Shown here piece after piece: positions 32,540 through 38,770 of a DNA stretch of 38,770 nt. The position numbers were made by a program, and so were the translations under genes. Source of the DNA: Clostridiales bacterium (GTDB lineage Bacteria > Bacillota > Clostridia > Lachnospirales > Lachnospiraceae); NCBI GenBank assembly GCA_018374355.1, contig JAHAFI010000031.1:1-38770 (forward strand), written 5' to 3'. Within the stretch, counting starts at the first letter, position 1. Each line of letters starts with the position of its first letter. A model generated the notes under the pieces. That model did no database searches. It saw nothing but the letters and a program-made list of their open reading frames with translations, and had not been told where the DNA came from.

Positions 32540-32860
32540 TATAGAGATTCAGATTTTAAAGGCTTGGAAAAGAACAAGTAGCAGTGAGGAATGCGGACAG
32601 AGAGGCGCCGGTTGGTGAGAGGCCCCTGCGGAACTTATTGTGAATACCTCTTGGAGCTGCACACCGAACAGAAATCAGTAGGCTGTGCCGGAAGGACCTC
32701 CGTTATACGGGTCAGAGTATTGCACCAAAGGAAAATAGATGGTGCTGTACTTGATGAGGCAGAAGGCGTGAGTTTTCTGTGAAATTAGGTGGTAACACGG
32801 GACTTGGATTCCCGTCCTAAACAAGGGACGAGGAAAACAGGTCCCTTTCGTATTTTAGAA
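32540..32860 (+). promoter_or_regulatory. T-box riboswitch (tyrosine) upstream of tyrS
   Basis: A leader of about 320 bases. The T-box core AGGTGGTAACACGG is at 32787-32800; its TGGT (32790-32793) would pair with the ACCA end of uncharged tRNA. The likely specifier codon is TAC at 32645-32647 in GAATACC, giving tyrosine, in agreement with the gene. ACGGGA...TCCCGT after the T-box forms part of the antiterminator region. A terminator stem AAGGGAC/GTCCCTT (32823-32847) with a T-rich tail follows. Uncharged tRNA-Tyr should allow read-through into tyrS. Confidence 0.92.
32823..32856 (+). terminator. T-box terminator hairpin
   Basis: AAGGGAC (32823-32829) pairs with GTCCCTT (32841-32847), followed by TCGTATTTT. 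It is the conditional terminator of the tyrS T-box. Confidence 0.8.
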
Positions 32861-32876
32861 GAAAAGGAGAACCAAC

Positions 32877-34100
32877 ATGAAAATCTACGATGAACTGGTA
32901 GCCCGCGGCCTGATCGCGCAGGTAACCGACGAAGAAGAAATCAAAGAACTGATCAACAACGGAAAAGCCACATTCTACATCGGCTTTGACCCCACAGCAG
33001 ACAGCCTTCATGTAGGACATTTCATGGCGCTGTGTCTGATGAAACGTCTGCAGATGGCAGGAAACAAACCTATCGCCCTGATCGGAGGAGGAACCGGAAT
33101 GATCGGCGATCCGTCCGGAAGAAGCGATATGCGTCAGATGATGACCGAAGAAATCGTTCAGCACAACTGTGACTGTTTCAAAAAACAGATGGAGCGATTT
33201 ATCGACTTTTCAGAAGGAAAAGCCCTGATGGTAAATAACGCAGAATGGCTGATGGATCTGAATTACATTGAATTCCTCCGCGAGGTGGGACCTCATTTCT
33301 CTGTAAACCGTATGCTGACCGCAGAGTGTTACAAACAGCGTATGGAAAAAGGACTGAGCTTTCTGGAATTCAACTACATGATTATGCAGAGCTACGACTT
33401 TTACATGCTGTACCAGAAATATGGCTGTAATATGCAGTTCGGCGGCGATGACCAGTGGAGCAACATGCTGGGCGGAACCGAACTGATCCGCCGGAAACTG
33501 GGCAAAAACGCATGTGCAATGACCATCACCCTGCTTCTGAATTCCGAAGGAAAGAAGATGGGAAAAACCCAGTCCGGAGCCGTATGGCTTGACCCGAATA
33601 AAACCTCTCCATTTGATTTCTACCAGTACTGGAGAAATGTGGCGGATGCCGATGTACTCAAATGCATCCGTATGCTGACCTTCCTGCCGCTGGAACAGAT
33701 CAATGAGATGGACGGCTGGGAAGGAAGCCAGTTAAATCAGGCAAAAGAAATTCTGGCATACGAGCTGACTGCTCTGGTTCACGGAGAAGAGGAAGCGAAG
33801 AAGGCACAGGAAGGCGCAAGAGCGCTGTTTTCCGCAGGAAATGCAGAAAATATGCCTACCACTGAACTGACAGAAGAAGATTTTCAGGAAGGCGCAATCG
33901 ACCTGATTTCTCTTCTTTGCAAGGCGGAGCTGGTAGCTTCCCGTTCCGAAGGCCGCCGTGCCATCGAACAGGGTGGAGTTTCCCTTGACGGAGAAAAGAT
34001 TGCAGATATCCGTTATACCGTAGCAAAAGCCGACATCCCGGAAGACGGTCTGGTACTGAAGAGGGGAAAGAAGAAATTTAAGAAGATTACAGTCTGCTAA
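32877..34100 (+). CDS. tyrS: Tyrosyl-tRNA synthetase
   Basis: A 407-residue class I synthetase of the bacterial TyrRS type. GFDPTADSLHVGHFMAL holds the HIGH-like HVGH (45-48); the KMSKS loop reads KMGKT (about 227-231). The C-terminal S4-like RNA-binding domain is at about residues 340-407 (SRSEGRRAIEQGGVSLDGEKI). AAAAGGAG precedes the ATG. The last codons (KFKKITVC) are repeated in slightly changed form 143 bases downstream. Confidence 0.97.
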   Translation: MKIYDELVARGLIAQVTDEEEIKELINNGKATFYIGFDPTADSLHVGHFMALCLMKRLQMAGNKPIALIGGGTGMIGDPSGRSDMRQMMTEEIVQHNCDCFKKQMERFIDFSEGKALMVNNAEWLMDLNYIEFLREVGPHFSVNRMLTAECYKQRMEKGLSFLEFNYMIMQSYDFYMLYQKYGCNMQFGGDDQWSNMLGGTELIRRKLGKNACAMTITLLLNSEGKKMGKTQSGAVWLDPNKTSPFDFYQYWRNVADADVLKCIRMLTFLPLEQINEMDGWEGSQLNQAKEILAYELTALVHGEEEAKKAQEGARALFSAGNAENMPTTELTEEDFQEGAIDLISLLCKAELVASRSEGRRAIEQGGVSLDGEKIADIRYTVAKADIPEDGLVLKRGKKKFKKITVC

Positions 34101-34249
34101 AATCCCGCGAGGTGTTTTTGCGAGCGAAGCTCACGAAAACCCGAGAATTGCAGCGCGAAATGTCATAAATGACATTTCTGTGCATCGCGTAGCGTTTCTG
34201 TGAACGCAGTGAACAGAAATTTAAGAAGATTATTGTTTGCTAATATCCG
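34072..34249 (+). repeat. Duplicated tyrS 3' end flanking a structured insert
   Basis: The 35 bases 34072-34106, which include the last nine tyrS codons and stop, recur with a few changes at 34215-34249; the second copy would encode KFKKIIVC and a stop. The 108 bases between are rich in stems: GAAATGTCA/TGACATTTC with loop TAAA (34157-34178), GCGAGC/GCTCAC near 34120-34134, and repeated TTTCTGTG segments. It looks like a small mobile or recombined element placed at the gene end. Confidence 0.65.
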
Positions 34250-34268
34250 CTAAATAAAAGAAAATATT

Positions 34269-34297
34269 TGCGTCCGACGGACAAGTGTGCTACAATA
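34269..34297 (+). promoter_or_regulatory. Promoter of alaS
   Basis: TTGCGT (34269-34274), a 17-base spacer and TACAAT (34292-34297), about 118 bases before the alaS start. The leader then carries a GGGCAG-GGCC/GGC-CTGTCC stem (34325-34347) and the GTAACTGT/ACAGCTAC hairpin (34361-34384). Confidence 0.7.
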
Positions 34298-34360
34298 TTT
34301 TCCATATTTAATGAAATGATATCAGGGCAGGGCCAGCGGCTCTGTCCTCTTGTGAAAAAA

Positions 34361-34384
34361 GTAACTGTTTGAATGGACAGCTAC
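34361..34384 (+). other. Short hairpin in the alaS leader
   Basis: GTAACTGTT (34361-34369) can pair with GACAGCTAC (34376-34384) over a six-base loop, with one internal mismatch and one end G-T pair. The same arm sequences bracket the larger structure upstream of cbiB. The element lies 16 bases before the AGGAGG of alaS. Confidence 0.5.
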
Positions 34385-34414
34385 AAAAATGAATGAAATG
34401 AGGAGGAACAAACA

Positions 34415-37054
34415 GTGAAAAAGTATGGAGTAAATGAACTTCGTCAGATGTTTCTGGACTTTTTCGAGAGCAAAGGCCATCTGGTAATGAACAGCTTTTC
34501 TCTTGTGCCACAGAATGATAAGAGCCTTCTGCTGATCAATGCAGGTATGGCGCCGCTGAAACCGTATTTTACAGGAGCAGAGATTCCGCCGAGAACCCGT
34601 GTGGCTACCTGCCAGAAATGTATCCGTACCGGAGACATCGAAAACGTAGGAAAAACAGCCCGCCACGGCACATTTTTTGAAATGCTGGGTAACTTTTCCT
34701 TTGGAGATTATTTTAAACATGAAGCGATTGCATGGTCATGGGAATTTCTGACCAAAGTGGTAGGACTTGATCCGGAGCGTCTGTACCCGTCCGTATATCT
34801 GGAGGATGACGAGGCTTTCGATATCTGGAATAAAGAGATCGGCATCCCGGCAGAGAGAATTTTCCGTTTCGGAAAAGAAGACAACTTCTGGGAGCACGGC
34901 GCAGGCCCCTGCGGTCCCTGTTCCGAAATCTACTATGACAGAGGAGAAAAATACGGCTGCGGCGAACCGGGATGTACTGTAGGCTGCGAATGTGACCGCT
35001 ACATTGAAGTGTGGAATAACGTATTTACCCAGTTTGAAAATGACGGCGAAGGTCACTATGAGACACTGAAACAGAAAAATATCGATACCGGCATGGGTCT
35101 GGAGCGTCTGGCTGTTGTTGTACAGGACGTGGACTCCATCTTTGATGTGGATACCATCTGCGCTTTGAGAAACAAGGTGTGTGAGGTTGCCGGTGTTACT
35201 TACGGAGAAAACCATGAGGCAGACGTATCCATCCGTCTGATCACAGACCATATGCGTTCCGCTACCTTCCTGATCTCTGACGGTGTTATGCCGACAAATG
35301 AAGGAAGAGGATACGTTCTCCGCCGTCTGATCAGAAGAGCAGCCCGTCACGGACGTCTTTTGGGAATCAAAGAACAGTTTCTGGCACAGCTCAGCGCAAC
35401 CGTGATTGAAGGCTCCAAAGACGGATATCCGGAACTGGAAGAAAAGAAAGAATTCATCCTGAAGGTTCTGACAAACGAGGAAAGCCAGTTTAATAAAACC
35501 ATCGATCAGGGTTTGAAGATTCTGAATGACATGGAAGCAGAGATGAAGGAAGCAGGAAAGACTACTCTGGGCGGCTCCGATGCTTTCAAACTGTATGATA
35601 CTTACGGATTCCCCATCGATCTGACAAAAGAGATTCTGGAAGAAAAAGGATACGCGATCGATGAGGAAGGCTACAAAGCTGAGATGGAAGCACAGAGAAA
35701 ACGCGCCCGTGAAACCAGAGAAGTGACTAACTATATGGGAGCGGACGCTACGGTATACGATGAGATCGACGCATCCATTACAACAGAATTTACAGGCTAT
35801 GATAAACTGACAGATACATCCAAAGTAACGGTTCTGACTACAGAGAGCGAGATCGCAGAAGCGCTGACAGAAGGGGTGAGAGGAACGATTTTCGTAGAAA
35901 ATACACCGTTCTACGCTACCATGGGCGGTCAGGAAGGCGATACCGGTGTGATCTGTACAGAAAACGGCAGATTCAAGGTAGAAGATACTATCAAACTCCG
36001 CGGCGGCAAATACGGCCATGTGGGAACGATGGTTTCCGGCATGATCTCAAACGGCGAAACCGTAACGCTGGAAGTTTGTCCGGAAGGCCGTAATGCAACC
36101 TGTAAAAACCACAGTGCAACCCATCTGCTTCAGAAAGCCCTGAAAACCGTTCTGGGAGCGCACGTAGAGCAGAAAGGTTCTCTGGTAACACCTACCAGAC
36201 TGCGTTTCGACTTTGCTCATTTCCAGTCTATGACAGCAGAAGAGATCGCACAGGTAGAAGCTCTGGTGAATCAGGAGATTCAGGCAGGTCTGGAAGTGAA
36301 AACTCAGGTGATGGGTATCGAGGAAGCCAAAAAGACAGGGGCTATGGCTCTGTTCGGTGAAAAATACGGCGATGAGGTACGTGTGGTATCCATGGGAGAT
36401 TTCTCCGTAGAACTTTGCGGCGGAACTCATGTGGCAAACACAGGAGCCATCACACTGTTCAAGATCGTTTCTGAGGCAGGTGTGGCAGCAGGTGTGCGCC
36501 GTATCGAAGCTCTGACAGGAAACAACGTTCTGGAATACTACAGAGATATGGAAAACCAGCTTCACAGCATTGCAAAATCCTTGAAAACTTCTCCGGCTGA
36601 GATTCAGGACAAGATCACTCACTTGCAGAAGGAAGTAAAAGAGCTGCAGAGTGAAAATGAATCCCTGAAGAGCAAGATGGCTCAGGATTCTCTGGGAGAT
36701 GTGATGGATCAGGTGGTGGAAGTGAAAGGCGTAAAAGTGCTGGCTTCCGCTGTAGAAGGCGTAGATATGAACGGTCTGAGAGATCTGGGCGACCAGCTCA
36801 GAGAAAAACTGGGTGAAGGCGTGGTAGTGCTGGCTTCCGCAAAAGACGGAAAAGTGGGCCTGCTGGCTATGGCAACTCAGGGCGCTATGGATAAAGGCGC
36901 TCATGCAGGAAATCTGATCAAAGCGGCAGCAGCCATCGTTGGCGGCGGCGGCGGCGGACGTCCGAATATGGCACAGGCCGGCGGAAAGAATCCGGAAAAA
37001 ATCGGCGAGGCAATCGCTAAGATTCCGGAGCTTGTGGAAGGCCAGATCAAATAG
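34415..37054 (+). CDS. alaS: Alanyl-tRNA synthetase
   Basis: An 879-residue class II synthetase of normal length. The catalytic domain begins ELRQMFLDFFESKGHLV; the editing domain has the zinc-binding HSATHLL and CGGTHV; the C-terminal part holds a coiled coil (about residues 700-745) and the Gly-rich GGGGGGRPNMAQAGG of the C-Ala/DHHA1 domain. Translation starts at GTG (34415), supported by AGGAGG eight bases upstream. It appears to be transcribed alone from its own promoter. Confidence 0.98.
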   Translation: MKKYGVNELRQMFLDFFESKGHLVMNSFSLVPQNDKSLLLINAGMAPLKPYFTGAEIPPRTRVATCQKCIRTGDIENVGKTARHGTFFEMLGNFSFGDYFKHEAIAWSWEFLTKVVGLDPERLYPSVYLEDDEAFDIWNKEIGIPAERIFRFGKEDNFWEHGAGPCGPCSEIYYDRGEKYGCGEPGCTVGCECDRYIEVWNNVFTQFENDGEGHYETLKQKNIDTGMGLERLAVVVQDVDSIFDVDTICALRNKVCEVAGVTYGENHEADVSIRLITDHMRSATFLISDGVMPTNEGRGYVLRRLIRRAARHGRLLGIKEQFLAQLSATVIEGSKDGYPELEEKKEFILKVLTNEESQFNKTIDQGLKILNDMEAEMKEAGKTTLGGSDAFKLYDTYGFPIDLTKEILEEKGYAIDEEGYKAEMEAQRKRARETREVTNYMGADATVYDEIDASITTEFTGYDKLTDTSKVTVLTTESEIAEALTEGVRGTIFVENTPFYATMGGQEGDTGVICTENGRFKVEDTIKLRGGKYGHVGTMVSGMISNGETVTLEVCPEGRNATCKNHSATHLLQKALKTVLGAHVEQKGSLVTPTRLRFDFAHFQSMTAEEIAQVEALVNQEIQAGLEVKTQVMGIEEAKKTGAMALFGEKYGDEVRVVSMGDFSVELCGGTHVANTGAITLFKIVSEAGVAAGVRRIEALTGNNVLEYYRDMENQLHSIAKSLKTSPAEIQDKITHLQKEVKELQSENESLKSKMAQDSLGDVMDQVVEVKGVKVLASAVEGVDMNGLRDLGDQLREKLGEGVVVLASAKDGKVGLLAMATQGAMDKGAHAGNLIKAAAAIVGGGGGGRPNMAQAGGKNPEKIGEAIAKIPELVEGQIK

Positions 37055-37131
37055 AGAGAATAACGGCTGTTAGAAGCAGTACGTGCAACAATTTTTCACA
37101 GCAAATTTTTACAAAAACTGTTAAAAACTAG

Positions 37132-37159
37132 TTGACGTACGGAAAAAATATGGTATAAT
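37132..37159 (+). promoter_or_regulatory. Promoter of rpsU
   Basis: TTGACG (37132-37137), a 16-base spacer and a perfect TATAAT (37154-37159). The leader then has a CAGTTG/CAACTG stem (about 37186-37213) before the ribosome site. Confidence 0.85.
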
Positions 37160-37236
37160 CATTGTTAGTGCAATAAAATACCCAAACAGTTGTATTCTGC
37201 ACAATCTGCAACTGGAGGGAGGTTAGGTGTGAGGCT

Positions 37237-37413
37237 ATGTCAAACGTTATCGTAAAAGAAAACGAAACTTTAGATAGTGCATTACGTCGATTTAAACGTA
37301 GCTGTGCCAAAGCAGGCATTCAGCAGGAAATCCGTAAGAGAGAGCACTACGAGAAACCAAGTGTTCGTCGTAAGAAAAAATCTGAAGCTGCAAGAAAACG
37401 TAAATATAATTAA
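37237..37413 (+). CDS. rpsU: 30S ribosomal protein S21
   Basis: A 58-residue basic protein beginning MSNVIVKENETLDSALRRFKRSCAKAG and ending in a Lys/Arg-rich tail (RRKKKSEAARKRKYN). This is the standard bacterial S21, a late-assembling small-subunit protein near the anti-Shine-Dalgarno end of 16S rRNA. AGGTG precedes the ATG. The gene is a single transcription unit with its own promoter and terminator. Confidence 0.97.
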   Translation: MSNVIVKENETLDSALRRFKRSCAKAGIQQEIRKREHYEKPSVRRKKKSEAARKRKYN

Positions 37414-37448
37414 TTTGTGCAAATGGGCTGTATAGCCCACATAGAGAG

Positions 37449-37476
37449 GACAATTTTCGAAAGAAAATTGTCTTTT
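37449..37476 (+). terminator. Terminator of rpsU
   Basis: GACAATTTTC (37449-37458) pairs perfectly with GAAAATTGTC (37463-37472) over GAAA, followed by TTTTCTCTT. A smaller GGGCT/AGCCC stem (about 37424-37438) precedes it. Confidence 0.92.
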
Positions 37477-37592
37477 CTCTTATTTAAAGGAATTCTGAAG
37501 TTTTCTTTAACATTGTCAGGATTCGATGGATTTTTCTAAGATACTGTGCTAAAATAACGCAAAAGAACACAGGACAATGTGAAGGAGAAAGA

Positions 37593-38195
37593 GTGGGGGA
37601 AAGTTTTATGTGGACGCATATGTTATATGGGACGGATTTATATCATGTAGTACAATGGTTTATTATATACAGTTTTCTGGGGTGGGTTGTGGAATCCATC
37701 TACATGTCTTTCTGTAACCGGAAGCTGACAAACAGGGGATTTGCATTTTCTCCGTTTTGTCCGATTTACGCGGTGGGCGCCCTTTCTGTTTTTGCCCTCT
37801 TGAAACCGCTGGCAGGACAATACGTGTCTCTGTATTTTGCCGGGGCTTTTACGGCAACGGCTTTGGAATACGTTACGGCAGTCGTGATGCAGAACTTTCT
37901 GGGAAACGTCTGGTGGGACTATACAGACAAGCCTTTTAACTATAAAGGAATCATCTGTCTGGAAAGTACGGTTGCTTGGGGATTTTATACGGTGTTCCTG
38001 TTTGCATTTCTGCAGGGCTTTGTGGAAATGGTATCAGACAGCTATCCGGTCCGGGCCGGGATGATTCTGGCAGCTATTGTGATTCTGGTTTACACGTTTG
38101 ATTTTTCTATGCATCTGTTTCTGGCAAAAAAAGAGCGGCTTCCGAAAAGGGTGGAGGCTTTGAAGGAACGGGTGATGCTGTTAATACAGAGATAG
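37593..38195 (+). CDS. CmpB-family (putative ABC transporter type IV) membrane protein
   Basis: A 200-residue protein with about five membrane segments. It matches the CmpB/PF06541 pattern: FIIYSFLGWVVESIYMSFCNRKLTNRGFAFSPFCPIYAVGAL near the start, then ALEYVTAVVMQNFLGNVWWDYTDKPFNYKGIICLESTVAWG. Despite the family name no transport role is shown; no ATPase gene is adjacent. Translation may start at GTG 37593 (AAGGAG five bases upstream) or at ATG 37608 after GGGGGA; I list the longer form. It is followed by a strong terminator. Confidence 0.85.
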   Translation: MGESFMWTHMLYGTDLYHVVQWFIIYSFLGWVVESIYMSFCNRKLTNRGFAFSPFCPIYAVGALSVFALLKPLAGQYVSLYFAGAFTATALEYVTAVVMQNFLGNVWWDYTDKPFNYKGIICLESTVAWGFYTVFLFAFLQGFVEMVSDSYPVRAGMILAAIVILVYTFDFSMHLFLAKKERLPKRVEALKERVMLLIQR

Positions 38196-38220
38196 AACTG
38201 AGACGATGAGTTTCGGCATA

Positions 38221-38250
38221 GGGGATGTGCTTTTGGCACATTCCTTTTTT
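38221..38250 (+). terminator. Terminator after the CmpB-family gene
   Basis: GGGGATGTGC pairs with GCACATTCC around TTTTG, followed by TTTTTT. An outer inverted repeat (ACGATGAG near 38202-38209 and CTCATCGT near 38270-38277) encloses it. Confidence 0.85.
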
Positions 38251-38311
38251 GTGGAATAAAATAAAAATGCTCATCGTATAGTGAAACAAGAGGTATGGGT
38301 TCGGTGAGTTT

Positions 38312-38770
38312 ATGAAGAAGAGAATAATCAGTCTGATAACGGCGGTCTGCCTGCTGCTTTGCCCTTTAAAAGCTTTTGGGCAGGAACAGCAGAAACCGGA
38401 GGAAATGGTACAGACGGAAGCTCCCAGCGTGATGCTTTTGGAGGTTTCCACCGGGACTGTACTGTCGGAAAAAAATGCCCGGGAGCAGAGAAGCCCGGCC
38501 AGCATCACAAAGATCATGACGCTGCTTTTAATCTTCGAGGAGCTGGAGAAAGGGAATCTCACTATGGAGGAGGAGGTTGTCACAAGCGCCCATGCAAAGA
38601 GCATGGGAGGCTCTCAGGTATATCTGGAGGAAGGGGAAAAGCAGACGGTAGAGACCATGATCAAATGTATCGTGGTGGCCTCCGGCAATGATGCTTCCGT
38701 GGCAATGGCGGAGCATATCGCGGGAAGTGAGGAGGAATTTGTGAAACGGATGAACCAGCGGGCGAAAAGT
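38312..38770 (+). CDS. dacF: D-alanyl-D-alanine carboxypeptidase, N-terminal part (partial at window edge)
   Basis: The frame is open from the ATG at 38312 to the window end (153 codons). A signal peptide (residues 1-24, MKKRIISLITAVCLLLCPLKAFG) is followed by the penicillin-binding peptidase S11 fold: APSVMLLEVSTGTVLSEKNAREQRSPASITKIMT with the SxxK motif Ser64-Lys67, and VVASGNDASVAMAE with the SxN motif (Ser124-Asn126). The KTG motif lies beyond the window. It trims the terminal D-Ala of peptidoglycan stem peptides outside the membrane. The gene symbol follows the clostridial/bacillar DacF type and is less certain than the family. Confidence 0.9.
   Translation, partial: MKKRIISLITAVCLLLCPLKAFGQEQQKPEEMVQTEAPSVMLLEVSTGTVLSEKNAREQRSPASITKIMTLLLIFEELEKGNLTMEEEVVTSAHAKSMGGSQVYLEEGEKQTVETMIKCIVVASGNDASVAMAEHIAGSEEEFVKRMNQRAKS

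Noticed and set aside
34736..36019. A 427-codon open frame antisense to alaS
   Set aside because: Shadow of a highly conserved synthetase gene; Cys/Phe-rich translation with no family likeness and no ribosome site.

Overview
The window reads as a chromosomal piece of an anaerobic, low-to-moderate GC Gram-positive bacterium, most likely a Lachnospiraceae member (Clostridia). The basis is the early-cobalt (cbi/CbiK) cobalamin route, a CobA-HemD fusion, strong AGGAGG ribosome binding sites, a T-box before tyrS, the Lachnospiraceae-style rpsU, and CmpB and GldG/DUF4340 family genes. The genus cannot be fixed from the sequence alone.

Layout. (1) 3-8561, + strand: a cobalamin assembly cluster, cbiA(partial)-cobT-cobU-cobS-cobU-like-cobC-cbiB-cobD-cobQ-cbiC. 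(2) 8562-8913: an array of related hairpins. (3) 8914-10091: an amidohydrolase and a 5'-truncated Uma2 remnant. (4) 10122-10710, - strand: a GNAT acetyltransferase. (5) 10777-15536, - strand: a four-gene overlapping operon for a Gld-type ABC system. (6) 15648-17285: a complete IS1182-like insertion sequence inside a duplicated palindromic terminator. (7) 17286-17887: no convincing gene, but a candidate structured RNA on the - strand ending in a strong terminator. (8) 17888-23301, - strand: cbiM-cbiN-cbiQ(frameshifted)-cbiO/cbiK(one reading frame)-response regulator-histidine kinase, behind a cobalamin riboswitch. (9) 23782-31977, + strand: hemA-sirC-hemC-cobA/hemD-hemB-hemL plus a membrane MutS-like ATPase. 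(10) 32006-38195: rnhA, T-box-tyrS, a structured insert, alaS, rpsU and a CmpB-family membrane protein. (11) 38312 to the edge: a partial D,D-carboxypeptidase.

How it fits together. The hem block makes uroporphyrinogen III from glutamyl-tRNA by the C5 route and then precorrin-2 and sirohydrochlorin (CobA, SirC). The divergent operon imports cobalt (CbiMNQO) and inserts it (CbiK). The left block holds one ring-contraction-stage enzyme (CbiC), the amidations (CbiA, CobQ), aminopropanol attachment (CobD, CbiB) and nucleotide loop assembly (CobU, CobS, CobT, CobC). No protoheme genes (hemE/N/G/H) are seen, so the tetrapyrrole genes appear to serve corrinoid and siroheme. The remaining ring genes (cbiD, E, F, G, H, J, L, T) must lie elsewhere if the pathway is complete.

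Most unusual points: the single open frame joining CbiO to CbiK, a one-base frameshift in cbiQ, a two-component system overlapping cbiK inside a B12-riboswitch operon, overlapping -35 boxes between that operon and hemA, the - strand RNA with competing pairings, the hairpin array at 8.6-8.9 kb, and an IS that duplicated a 28-base terminator palindrome. No tRNA, rRNA, CRISPR or prophage was seen.
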